Source: Myxococcales bacterium
GTDB taxonomy: Bacteria; Myxococcota_A; UBA9042
DNA: 64,000 nucleotides
Assembly: GCA_947491025.1 (NCBI GenBank)
Contig: CANLIC010000005.1
Coordinates: 62,001 to 126,000, forward strand
Direction of reading: 5' to 3'
Shown here: one piece after another, positions 45,294-53,577 of the stretch
Position numbering within the stretch: position 1 is the first letter of the stretch
Layout: every line of letters starts with the position of its first letter
The notes under the pieces: generated by a model
What the model saw: only the letters and a program-made list of their open reading frames with translations
Told to the model about the DNA's origin: nothing
Database searches by the model: none
Program-made: the position numbers and the translations under genes

Positions 45294-46235
45294 CTAGTCC
45301 TTGCGCTTGAAGTTCGGGGTCCAGCCGACGCCGAACGTGACGACGCTGTCGGCGTCGACGCGCGATTCCAGCGCGAAGGGCTCGGAGTCCATGCCCGGGG
45401 GCTTGCTCAGGCCACCGTAGACGTTGGGATCGTCGTTGGGCGGCCCGACCGGCGTCACGTATTGCGTACGTTGGTACTGCATGAAGAGGTGCAGGCCGCT
45501 GCGACGGTAGAGCGAGAGCTTGAGCGCCGCGGAATTGCGGGTGTCGCGCGTCCCACCGTAGACGTTGCTGGCTGCATCGGGCCACCAGGTCGCGGCGATG
45601 TCGCCGTCGCCGACGACGGGCAAGCGCAAGGCCAGCGTGGACTTGAGGTAGAAATAGCCGCTGACGAGGCTGCTGCCGAGCCCCGGCGCGATGCTCCAGC
45701 GCAGCCAGTCTTCCTTGCCGTCGCCGAAATCCATCAGGGTCACGGGGAAGCCGACCCAGATGTCCGCGTCCATGCCCATGTCGCCGATGTAGTCCGCAAA
45801 GAGGCGCGAATGGCGCTTCTGGATGCCGTCGTAGCCGATCTGCGCGCCCGCCTCGATCCCGGCGAGGTTGCCGATGCGGCTCGACTTGATGAATCCGCCC
45901 CCCTCGAAGCGCGCGAACAGTTGGCTCGCCCGCGGGCTGCGACCGTCATTGGAGCGACTGACGCCGGTGCCGGTGCCATAGACCAGGTCGAAGGCGACGA
46001 CGCGGCCACGGCCCGGGCCGAGTGTGCCGATCCCGCCGCCAGACTCGGCCATGGCAGGAATCGAGGTGAGCAGCAGCGGCAGGAGCCAGAGCGTCGCGAG
46101 CGGACGCAGGCGTCGCACGCACAGGCGCGGCCGCAGCGAAACCTGATGATGCGAGGCCGGCGATCGGCTTTCGAGCCGCGGGCTTGGCGCACGTGGACGC
46201 GGCGCCGGCGCGCCCACTGCTGAGGTTGCGCGCAT
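45294..46235 (-). CDS. Exported protein, probable outer-membrane barrel
   Basis: A 313-residue protein. A long polar N-terminal stretch precedes a hydrophobic core (LATLWLLPLLLTSIPAMA-E) that should be a cleaved signal. The mature part alternates short polar and aromatic strands with Gly-rich turns (FDLVYGTGTGV, YFYLKSTLALRLPVV, KLSLYRRSGLHLFMQYQ, VVTFGVGWTPNF), consistent with an 8-12 stranded barrel, though it ends in Lys-Asp rather than an aromatic residue. Start ATG at 46235 shares one base with the stop of the upstream gene (TGATG), so translation is coupled. No family recognised. Confidence 0.6.
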   Translation of the reverse strand: MRATSAVGAPAPRPRAPSPRLESRSPASHHQVSLRPRLCVRRLRPLATLWLLPLLLTSIPAMAESGGGIGTLGPGRGRVVAFDLVYGTGTGVSRSNDGRSPRASQLFARFEGGGFIKSSRIGNLAGIEAGAQIGYDGIQKRHSRLFADYIGDMGMDADIWVGFPVTLMDFGDGKEDWLRWSIAPGLGSSLVSGYFYLKSTLALRLPVVGDGDIAATWWPDAASNVYGGTRDTRNSAALKLSLYRRSGLHLFMQYQRTQYVTPVGPPNDDPNVYGGLSKPPGMDSEPFALESRVDADSVVTFGVGWTPNFKRKD

Positions 46236-47182
46236 CAAAATCGCGCCCCCACGCTGGTGCTGAGGCCGACCACCCCAGAGAAGGGACGTGGCGTCGTCAA
46301 TGCGACGTCGACGTAGAGCCGGTGAAAGAGCGCGGCCGATGCGCCGACCCGCAAGGGCAGGTTGCGGACGTCGTGCGCCAGCGTGTTGCCCTGGGCGGGC
46401 ACGTCTGCCCTGGGCTCGTGGAGGAACCCGAAGCCGTAGAAATTCAAGGTGGACTCTGCGTAGGCCAGGACGGGGCCGAACGCACGGTTGTAGCGGACCA
46501 GCACGCCCCCCGTCGACGCATGCGTGAGCAAGAAGATGCCATCCCGAGACGTCGCCGTAGACACGCTGCCGAAGACCAGGCCGAGGTCGAGACGCGCAGA
46601 GGGGCTGTTGAGGACGCTCAGCACCGTCATGGCGGCGCGCCAACCCGTCGCGTCACCGCCGAGGTTGCGCGAGTAGATCCAGAGGTCGAAGCCCTGAGAA
46701 CCAGAGGCCATCGCCGAGCCCGCCATCGGCCCACCGCTCTGGGCCGCGCGCTCTCGGCGCTCCGCCTTCTCTTCCTCCGAATAGTACGTCGTCTCCCGAT
46801 AGACCTTGTCGTCGGTCTCATACGTGTGGACGCTCTTGACGTCCGAGACCGAGCCCACCGAGCGCGCCAAGATCGCGACGATGAATCCGAGCGTGCCGGT
46901 GATGAGGCCGTTGCGCTCCGAGTACCGGATGCCGGTCGCTCGCGGCGCGATGGCGTAATCGCTACGGAAAGCGCTGTAGTCGGTCTGACCCTACTCGACA
47001 AAGGCGCTGGTGGTCATCGAGTAGTCGTAGAGCAGACCGCGGGCGTCGTCGGCGTTGGCGGCGCGTGGCGCCGAGGACATCAAAGCCAGGCACGCCGCTG
47101 CCGCCCCGATGCGCCAGCTCGCCGCCAGCGGCGCCGACGTCGGGGAGCTCGACCCTGTCCGTCCTGGCTGCCTCATCGACAT
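46235..47182 (-). pseudogene. Exported barrel-like protein interrupted by an in-frame TAG
   Basis: From ATG at 47182 the frame encodes a signal peptide (IGAAAACLALMSSAPRAANA-D) and DDARGLLYDYSMTTSAFVE, then TAG at 46993-46991 (codon 64), and continues in the same frame for 251 codons (GQTDYSAFRSDYAIAPRATG, ..., LSTSVGARF), which are barrel-like and end in an aromatic residue. No usual start with a ribosome binding site exists just after the TAG; the first alternative is a TTG at 46870 inside a hydrophobic segment. Either the gene carries a nonsense mutation, the base is a sequencing error, or the stop is read through. The gene downstream overlaps its final stop by one base, as expected of a working operon. 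Confidence 0.65.
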
Positions 47183-47231
47183 GCGCAACGTCCAGGGGTT
47201 CAAGAAACGCAGGCCTATCCGCGCAGATGAC

Positions 47232-47290
47232 CATCGTTGAACCACGATGCCCAGCCAAGCCTGACAGCCAGTCCAGGCGTCGTCAACGAG
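47232..47290 (-). repeat. 59-bp promoter-bearing repeat, copy A
   Basis: About 83% identical by eye to copy B at 50908 and recognisably related to copy C at 49207. Reading leftward it contains TTGACG (complement of 47281-47286), 17 bp and CAGGCT (complement of 47258-47263), a promoter-like pair pointing at the barrel/L-domain operon with a leader of about 70 nt. Confidence 0.6.
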
Positions 47291-47388
47291 GCTGCAACCG
47301 CCACCGCGGCGCCTCCAACCTGGCAACGGCTGTTGCGATGCCTCGATGCGCCCCGGCTCGCTTCCGAAGGACGCCAGGGCCGGAGAGC

Positions 47389-49122
47389 TCAGGGCGTCGA
47401 CGCTGGTTGCGCCCGCGACGAAGGCTCCGCCTCGCCCCGCGCGCTCGGCTCCGCATCGGACAGCGCCCTCGTCAGGTCCTGCGCCTGCGTGAAGGTCGCC
47501 GGGTAGCGCTCGCGCAGCAGCTTGGCGAAGTAGTCGTCCAACACCGGGAACTGGCCGACCAGCGACCGCAGGTCTCCGCGCGACATCACCAGCACGTCGA
47601 CGGACGCCGCCGCCCGCACCGTCGCCGTCCGCTTGGTGTCCTCCAGAAGGGCCTTTTCTCCGAACACGTCGCGCGCACCGAGCTTCGCCACGACGTTTTC
47701 AGGGCCGCCCTCAGCTCCGGGGACGACGACCTCGACCTCGCCGCGCACGATCATGTAGAGCTCGCGGCCGATCTGCCCCTGCTGAACGATGATCTCCCCC
47801 GGCTCGTAGTGATTGACCTGCAACCGGTCCTGGCGGATGAGCTGCATCTGTGTGATGTCACGGGGAAAGAACAAGTCCAGCGTCCAGTCCAGGCCGACGC
47901 GCACGCGGCGCACGAAGCCCGGTAGCTTGCTCAAGTAGATGGTGCGCCACACGAACCACGCCACGAAGCCCGAGAGCTCGACGCCGAGCATCTGGGCCAC
48001 GGCGCTGCGCTGTCCGAGCGAGGCCAGCATGCCGAGGGCCTTGAAGCGGAAGGCCTGCGTCGGCTTGCCGTCGATACGGCCCAACACGTTCTTCGCGCAG
48101 GTCTTGGCCTGGCGGACTGCAAATTGCGCAGTTGGCGGGCAAAAACCGGGTCCATTCGGGTTGGGGATGGCCGCGCAGTCACCGACGGCCCAGTAGCCAG
48201 GGTGGTCCACGCATTCGAGGGTGGCGTCGGTGAGGAAGAGGCCCGTCTTTTTGCCGCCGATTTCGGCTTCGGGGAGGCTGCCTGCTGCCAGCACCGCCTT
48301 GGCGATGGGGTTGGGGGCGTTGCCGACCGTGCAGACGAACGTGCGCGTGGCGATGTGGGTGCCGTCGCCGAGGTAGACGCGTTCGCGGGAGGCTGCTTTG
48401 ACGCGCGCCTTCAGCACCATCCCGATGCCGCGCGCTTCCAAGATGCGGCGGGCGGCGGCGCCGAGGCTCTCCGGCATCTCCGGCAGGATGCGGTCCTGCG
48501 AGTGGACGAGCTTGAAGATCACCTCGCTGGCGGCGATGCGCGGAAAGTACTTGAGCGAGCGCGTAACCAACTCGTGCAGCTCGCCGACCGTCTCCACGCC
48601 CGAAAAACCGCCGCCCGCCACGACGAACGTCAGCAGCGCCGCTTTGTACAGAGGGTTGGTCTCGATGTCGGCGAGCTCCAGGCAGCGGATGACGTGGTTC
48701 CGCAGCTTGAAGGCGTCGCCCAGGTCCTTCATGGCCAGCGCGTGTTCGGCGACGCCGGGCATCGACGCGAAGTTGGTGACCTTGCCGACGCAAAAGACCA
48801 GGTGGTCGTAGGGCAGCGCCACGAATTCAAGGCCTTCGCCCTGAGCGATGAGGACCTGCCGGTTGGCGACGTCGACCTCGACGATGCGGCAGCAGCGAAA
48901 GCGCGCTTTGGGTACGAGCTCGCGGATGGGATTGACGACGTGGGTGGCGGCGATGCCGCCGGCGGCGACCTCAGGCAGCAGCGGTTGGAAGACGAAGTAG
49001 TTCTCCTCGCTGATGAGCTCGACCTCGACGTCCTTGCGGGAACCGAGCATCTCTGTGAGGTATTTTGCGGTGTGGATGCCGGCGAAGCCGCCGCCGAGGA
49101 TGAGGACGCGTTGGACCGCCAC
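47389..49122 (-). CDS. ndh: Type II NADH dehydrogenase fused to a cyclic-nucleotide-binding domain
   Basis: A 577-residue protein. Residues 1-400 are an NDH-2 flavoprotein: FAD loop VLILGGGFAGI (6-15), FQPLLPEVAAGGI, NAD loop VVAGGGFSGVETVGEL (167-), and WAVGDCAAIPNPNGP near 310; the C-terminal helix region after 380 would bind the membrane. It should pass electrons from NADH to quinone without pumping protons. Residues about 430-550 form a CRP/cNMP-binding domain (YEPGEIIVQQGQIGRELYMI, FGEKALLEDTKRTATVRA; each a core), including the phosphate-binding cassette. GTG at 49122 is preceded by GAGG seven bases away and gives the normal NDH-2 N-terminus. The fusion suggests direct control by a nucleotide. 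Confidence 0.87.
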   Translation of the reverse strand: MAVQRVLILGGGFAGIHTAKYLTEMLGSRKDVEVELISEENYFVFQPLLPEVAAGGIAATHVVNPIRELVPKARFRCCRIVEVDVANRQVLIAQGEGLEFVALPYDHLVFCVGKVTNFASMPGVAEHALAMKDLGDAFKLRNHVIRCLELADIETNPLYKAALLTFVVAGGGFSGVETVGELHELVTRSLKYFPRIAASEVIFKLVHSQDRILPEMPESLGAAARRILEARGIGMVLKARVKAASRERVYLGDGTHIATRTFVCTVGNAPNPIAKAVLAAGSLPEAEIGGKKTGLFLTDATLECVDHPGYWAVGDCAAIPNPNGPGFCPPTAQFAVRQAKTCAKNVLGRIDGKPTQAFRFKALGMLASLGQRSAVAQMLGVELSGFVAWFVWRTIYLSKLPGFVRRVRVGLDWTLDLFFPRDITQMQLIRQDRLQVNHYEPGEIIVQQGQIGRELYMIVRGEVEVVVPGAEGGPENVVAKLGARDVFGEKALLEDTKRTATVRAAASVDVLVMSRGDLRSLVGQFPVLDDYFAKLLRERYPATFTQAQDLTRALSDAEPSARGEAEPSSRAQPASTP

Positions 49123-49206
49123 GGGACACCTCGCGCGCAAGGCTCAATGCTGCAAATTCACAGGTCGATGGGGCCGCGGAGGCACGGGTCGATGCCTCTG
49201 CACAGC

Positions 49207-49265
49207 CATCGCTCTACCACGAAACCCGCGCAAGTGTGGCAGCCGGTCCGAGACCCGTCAAACAC
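49207..49265 (-). repeat. 59-bp promoter-bearing repeat, copy C (diverged)
   Basis: About 69% identical by eye to copy B. Reading leftward: TTGACG (complement of 49256-49261), 17 bp, CACACT (complement of 49233-49238). The NDH-2 fusion gene starts about 100 nt downstream of the expected start site. Confidence 0.55.
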
Positions 49266-49300
49266 ACGTCGAGGGCCCGTCCGCCCCTGTCCGTTGGCGG

Positions 49301-50548
49301 CTAGGGGCGACGCAGCGGACCCGCTGTCGGTGGACGGACCGGCTCGGGCGCCCGGCCCGCTTCGACCTCGCCGCTGCGCCGCGTGGTGAGTACAAAGCGC
49401 TGCCATCGCAGCGGGCTTTCCTGCCTGTCGAGAAGAAACCCGACCTGAAACGACGGGGTACCGCCGCCCTTGCTCAACCGCTCGACGTGCGCGCCCAGCA
49501 TCGCCAGCGCCTGCGCCGCAAGAACGCCTTTGCCGCCCCCGACGTTGTTGATCGGAGCGAGGAGCCAAGGGGGCGCGGCGGCGGCCCACGCAAAGCGAGA
49601 GAGACCTTGGACGAGGTAGCGCTGGTAGTGGTCGTGGAATTTCGGATCGTCGGCAGCCCCGGCCGGCATCACGTAGATGGCGAAGCCGTCGTCTTGCAGC
49701 GATGCGAGGTCAAGGCCTCCGAGGTAGCCGAACACGCGGTTGTTTTGCTGCGAGCGAATGGCGGCGAGGGTCTCCGCGGACAGCGACGCCGGTCCGTGAA
49801 CGAACATCGTCGCTGGGGCGCCGTCGCGCCGTTGCACTTTGAGGCGCTTCACGGCCGCAACCCCGCCCTCGAATCGAATCTCGTCAGCGTCCACGGGCGC
49901 AGGCGCGCCTGGCTGAGCCGAGAGCAGCTTCTCGGTCAAGGGCCGGTCCGGGCTATCGTCGTCGAGCGGCAGGGTCGAGAGGACGAAGCGCTGCCAGCGG
50001 ACGCTGCCGCGGTTGACCAGCACGCCGAGCTGAAATCCGGGCGCGCGGCCCAGCTTCTCCATCCGGGCGACGTGCTTGCCGAGCCTGGCGAGCGCCCTGG
50101 AGACCGGGACGCCGCGCGCGTCCGAGACGTTGTTCACGCAGTCGGACGTCCAGCGCGGGCTCGGCGCCGGCTCGCGAAAGCCCGCGATGCTCCCGACGAA
50201 GTAGTCGTGAAAGTCCCGCGCGAACTTCCGCTCGTCGGCGGCGCCCATCGGCAGCACGTAGAGCGAGGCGCTGGTGCCCTCCCGCGACCGGAGGTCCAGC
50301 CCGTCGAGGTAGCCGCACAACGCACCGTTCCGTTGCGACTTGATGGCAGCGATGAGGGGCGGCGAGAGCGTCGCCGGGCCAAAAACCAACAACTCTTGAG
50401 GTCTACCGTCGGCGAAGCGCACCTTGACCCGCTTCAAAGAAGGGTTGGCCGCCTCGAACGTGATCTCGTCGGCGCGTGTCTTTGCGGCTGCGATGCCCGG
50501 CGCGAGGAGGGCAGCGACGGTGGCGAAGGCGGCGAGCAGGGCGCTCAT
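49301..50548 (-). CDS. Exported protein made of two tandem homologous domains
   Basis: A 415-residue protein with a signal peptide (LLAAFATVAALLAPGIAAA-K). Residues about 27-205 and 225-400 are two copies of the same domain: ADEITFEAANPSLKRVKVRF versus ADEIRFEGGVAAVKRLKVQR, FGPATLSPPLIAAIKSQ versus HGPASLSAETLAAIRSQ, GYLDGLDL versus GYLGGLDL, SLYVLPMGAADERKF versus AIYVMPAGAADDPKF, and RWQRFVLST versus RWQRFVLTT. Neither copy is recognised. The pattern indicates an internal duplication. ATG at 50548 was chosen for the signal peptide; no strong ribosome binding site is seen. A promoter-bearing repeat lies some 380 bp upstream. Confidence 0.7.
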   Translation of the reverse strand: MSALLAAFATVAALLAPGIAAAKTRADEITFEAANPSLKRVKVRFADGRPQELLVFGPATLSPPLIAAIKSQRNGALCGYLDGLDLRSREGTSASLYVLPMGAADERKFARDFHDYFVGSIAGFREPAPSPRWTSDCVNNVSDARGVPVSRALARLGKHVARMEKLGRAPGFQLGVLVNRGSVRWQRFVLSTLPLDDDSPDRPLTEKLLSAQPGAPAPVDADEIRFEGGVAAVKRLKVQRRDGAPATMFVHGPASLSAETLAAIRSQQNNRVFGYLGGLDLASLQDDGFAIYVMPAGAADDPKFHDHYQRYLVQGLSRFAWAAAAPPWLLAPINNVGGGKGVLAAQALAMLGAHVERLSKGGGTPSFQVGFLLDRQESPLRWQRFVLTTRRSGEVEAGRAPEPVRPPTAGPLRRP

Positions 50549-51499
50549 CACGGCGCGAGCTCGGGTTTGGGGCGCCGTCTGGTCACAGTGAGCCTGTGCG
50601 ATGACCCGTGGCACCTGGCGTCGTCTGTTCAAGGGCGTCGCGACGGGGCATTCCACCGCACGCCTCTTTCGCCAGCGGCGTTGAAAATGGCGGAGACGGC
50701 GGCCGGAGCCCGACGCAACTGCCTGCGCGATGAGCCAGGTCCTGCTGACTTGCGCCTCCGCCCGCCGTCGGCAGCGCCCATGCTGGCCTGTTGGGCGCAG
50801 GGGCCCACCGGATGCCTCAGCGCCGCAGCCTGTTCGAGTCGCTCGCAGTGAGTTGCCCTCGTCACCGTCGGCGCGTCGGAATTCGTGAGCGCACACCTGG
50901 TTTCGACCATCGCTGCACCACGAGGTCCGACCCAGCCTGACAGCCGGTCCAGGCGGCGTCAACGACGCAACGACCGCCGTTTGGGGGTGGTTTCGCCCTG
51001 ACGCGCGCACAGGGAATTCCGCCCGAGGCCCAAGGCCTGCGGCGAGGACCGGGCGCCGGTGCCTGCGCTGGCGCATCGCCGTCGTCGGGACCTCCGGCCC
51101 TCGCCAAGACCGAAGCCGACGAGCCCACGAAGGCCCAGCCGCACGAGAAATCCGCAGGGAGACCCGACCCGGTCGCCGCAGCGGATCGTGGCCCCCAACC
51201 ACCGGCGCAGCGGCGCGTCGGGGCCTCGACCGGCTGGGTCTGGCGCCGGCGGTGGCGACGAAGTCCTCCCCCTGAAGCGGGTCAGGCCCCCAAGATGCCT
51301 GGACCCTTTCTTGTGGGCACGTCACGCCCCTATCTGCCGACCGACGCGCCCACTTCGTTCGCTGGTGCTCAGCCCGGACGCGGCGGTCGCGCTCTGAGTG
51401 ATTGGAATTCATCCAACCCCTCGACCCATCGCTCGCGGAGCCGTCGCGTTCGTCCCATCTTGGGACCTCGGACCGGCACCGCTGCCGCTGGAGGACGAC
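50549..51499. other. Largest gene-poor stretch in the window
   Basis: These 951 bases hold repeat copy B, but no convincing gene. Open frames on either strand (for example 93 codons at 50629-50910 on the minus strand, starting about 17 nt after the predicted start site of copy B) have low-complexity Arg/Ala composition and no motif. The stretch could be a decayed gene or long regulatory DNA. GGAGGACGAC at its right end is the ribosome binding site of the MFS gene. Confidence 0.5.
50908..50966 (-). repeat. 59-bp promoter-bearing repeat, copy B
   Basis: Closest to copy A. Reading leftward: TTGACG (complement of 50957-50962), 17 bp, CAGGCT (complement of 50934-50939). The next confident gene on this strand starts about 380 bp downstream, so either the leader is long or a short unrecognised gene lies between. 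Confidence 0.6.
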
Positions 51500-52831
51500 A
51501 TGGCGAAGCGAACGGTATCGGGTGTCACTTCGCTGCTGCGCCAGCGCCCCGGCTTTCGGCGGCTCTTTACCGCGGAGCTGATCTCGCAAGCCGGCGACTG
51601 GATGAGTCTGGTCGCCGTCAGCGTCTTCGCGCTCCAGCGAGGCGACGGTGCGCTCGCGTTGGCGCTGACGCTGTTGTTGCACACGCTACCGTCGGTGCTC
51701 GCGGCGCCCTTTGGCGGCTGGTTGGCCGACCGCGTCGACCGTAGGCCACTGCTCGTCGCGGTCGCGGTGCTCTCGGCCATCCTGACGCTCGCGATGGCGC
51801 TGTCGACCTTGGACGACGGTGGCGGCATGGCTGTGATTTGGCTGTTGTTGCTCGTCCGCAGCGCCGTTGCCGCCATCGCTGGCCCGGCCACCACCGCCGC
51901 GATGCCCGCCCTGCTGGCAGACGACGAGCTGCCGCTTGGCCAGACCCTGCTTGGCACCTGCTGGAGCCTGGTTTTTACGCTCGGCATGGCGCTCGGCGGA
52001 CTCGTCGCCGGCGTCGACGTTGGCCTCGCACTTGCGCTCGACGCGGCCTCGTTCGCCTTCGCCGCGGCGTTGCTGCTGCGACTGCCGGCCCTGCCCCCGC
52101 AGAACGCGACGTCGTCGTCGCTGGCGACAGCGGTCTTGGCGACGGCGCGCGTGGGGGCAGACGAGGGTGGCGGCGACGTCGTTGTCGCGCTGATGCGTGC
52201 GGACGTCCGGCTCGCGGTCTTCGCCAAGACACCGCTCGCGCTCGCCGGCGGCGTCGGCTGGATGCTGCTCAACGTCGCGGGCGGCTTGCGTCTAGGTGTC
52301 GCCTCCGCGATGGGCATCGGCCTACTGCACGCCGTGCGTGGCATCGGCACCGGCGTCGGGCCGTGGTTTGTGGCGCGTGCTGTGGCTGCGGGCGCGTCGA
52401 GTGAGCGGCTGTGGCATGGGGCCGGTTGGCTCACTTTGGCCGGGATTGCGGCGTTCTCGCTGTTGACATCGGCGGTGCTTGGCCGTGGCGCCGACCCTGC
52501 CGCGGTGGAAGCGGGCGGCGCTTGGCTAGCGGTGGCGACGTTGGTCGCGGCGACGTTGTGGGGCTGCGGCACGGGGAGCAACTGGATGCTGTCGCAGGTG
52601 GCGTTGCAGCGGCGGGCGCCGGCGCAGGCGTTGGGCCGGCTGGCGGGGATCGATGTCGGCAGCTTCGAAGCGGCGTTCTGCGCCGGCGCGCTGGCGATGG
52701 CACTGGGCCTCGACGCAGGCCTCGCGCCTGTAGCCGTCGCGCTGAGCGTCGTTGGCGTCGCGGCCGTGGCGCAATGGCTGCTGTGGCGGCCGCTGGCGCC
52801 GTCGCCGTCTGCGCTGGCTTCAGTGCCTTAG
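51500..52831 (+). CDS. MFS transporter (EntS/MFS_3-like exporter)
   Basis: A 443-residue membrane protein with about 12 hydrophobic helices. FRRLFTAELISQAGDWMSLVAVSVFAL is the usual first helix of the MFS_3 exporters (listed in pieces: FRRLFTAELISQAGDWM, SLVAVSVFAL), and FGGWLADRVDRRPLLVAV contains the G-x-L-A-D-R-x-x-R-R motif A between helices 2 and 3. The family exports siderophores, drugs or macrolides; substrate is unknown. The start follows GGAGGACGAC. The last 12 bp overlap the end of the convergent XRE-cupin gene, which could regulate it, as regulators of this type often lie beside transporters. Confidence 0.87.
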   Translation: MAKRTVSGVTSLLRQRPGFRRLFTAELISQAGDWMSLVAVSVFALQRGDGALALALTLLLHTLPSVLAAPFGGWLADRVDRRPLLVAVAVLSAILTLAMALSTLDDGGGMAVIWLLLLVRSAVAAIAGPATTAAMPALLADDELPLGQTLLGTCWSLVFTLGMALGGLVAGVDVGLALALDAASFAFAAALLLRLPALPPQNATSSSLATAVLATARVGADEGGGDVVVALMRADVRLAVFAKTPLALAGGVGWMLLNVAGGLRLGVASAMGIGLLHAVRGIGTGVGPWFVARAVAAGASSERLWHGAGWLTLAGIAAFSLLTSAVLGRGADPAAVEAGGAWLAVATLVAATLWGCGTGSNWMLSQVALQRRAPAQALGRLAGIDVGSFEAAFCAGALAMALGLDAGLAPVAVALSVVGVAAVAQWLLWRPLAPSPSALASVP

Positions 52832-53404
52832 AGCGCTGTAGGCGACGGCGACGGCGTCGGTGGGGTTGAAGTAGCTGTGGCGCTGGTCGCCGCGGAAGAC
52901 GAAGACGTCGCCGGGCAGCAGGCGCCAGGTGGTGCCGGCGAGGGTGATCTCGATGGCGCCGGACTCGCACGTCAGGTATTCGCGGCTGCCCGGCGTATGA
53001 GGCACGCCCTTCATGCGCGCGCCCGGCGGCAACTCCAATCGCTCCAGGTCGAGGCCCGGCAGCGGGTCGGGGAGCAGCTTGCGCACGGTGACGCCGCCGC
53101 GGACCTCCGACGCGAGTTGATGCGGCCGAAGCAGCCGACCGTTCGCCTTCGGCGGCGCGAGCAGCTCTTCGATCGACACCGCAAGCGCGGCAGCGACGCG
53201 CGTCAGCACCTGGAGCGTTGGGTTGGCGGCGCCGGTCTCCAGGTGGGCATAGGTCGCCCGCGGCACGCCTGCGAGCTTGGCGACCTGCGCCTGCGTCGCC
53301 CCCCGTCGTTCGCGCAACACCCGCAAGTTGTCCGCAAGCTGGCCGCCTGGATCGCCGAGGCCAGGGCGCGGTCGATTCGCGGAGCTGAGATCGTCGTCGG
53401 CCAT
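52820..53404 (-). CDS. XRE-cupin transcriptional regulator
   Basis: A 194-residue protein. Residues 22-80 are an XRE-type helix-turn-helix (LADNLRVLRERRGATQAQVA, KLAGVPRATYAHLETGAANP, TLQVLTRVAAAL), and residues 120-190 a cupin (LPPGARMKGVPHTPGSREYL, ESGAIEITLAGTTWRLLPGD, FRGDQRHSYFN) with His and Glu positions for a metal or ligand. This architecture (PuuR/SinR-like) senses small molecules such as amines or amino acids. ATG at 53404 has no Shine-Dalgarno sequence and lies six bases after a predicted -10, suggesting a leaderless mRNA. Convergent with the MFS gene. Confidence 0.9.
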   Translation of the reverse strand: MADDDLSSANRPRPGLGDPGGQLADNLRVLRERRGATQAQVAKLAGVPRATYAHLETGAANPTLQVLTRVAAALAVSIEELLAPPKANGRLLRPHQLASEVRGGVTVRKLLPDPLPGLDLERLELPPGARMKGVPHTPGSREYLTCESGAIEITLAGTTWRLLPGDVFVFRGDQRHSYFNPTDAVAVAYSALRH

Positions 53405-53410
53405 TGGCGC

Positions 53411-53440
53411 AGCCTACTGCGGGTTCCATGTCGACGCCAA
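53411..53440 (-). promoter_or_regulatory. Predicted leaderless promoter of the XRE-cupin gene
   Basis: Reading leftward, TTGGCG (complement of 53435-53440), 18 bp, TAGGCT (complement of 53411-53416), then six bases and the ATG. Transcription should start at or next to the A of the start codon. Confidence 0.5.
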
Positions 53441-53577
53441 CGCCGGGGCCGCCTGCTTCGCCTCCGATGCGCCATCAGGCCTGGGTTCGGTCCTTGGTGC
53501 AGCGCCGAGGTGAGGGATCGAACGCGACGGCGACTTGGTTCCAACCCGCCCCGGTCGCTGGCCGCAGCCGCCCCACC

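Noticed and set aside
46235..46870. A separate 211-codon gene starting at TTG 46870
   Set aside because: The TTG lies inside a hydrophobic stretch, has no ribosome binding site, and the same frame continues upstream to a signal peptide apart from one TAG.
50629..50910. A 93-codon frame just downstream of repeat copy B
   Set aside because: Position is suggestive, but the protein is low complexity with no motif and no ribosome binding site.
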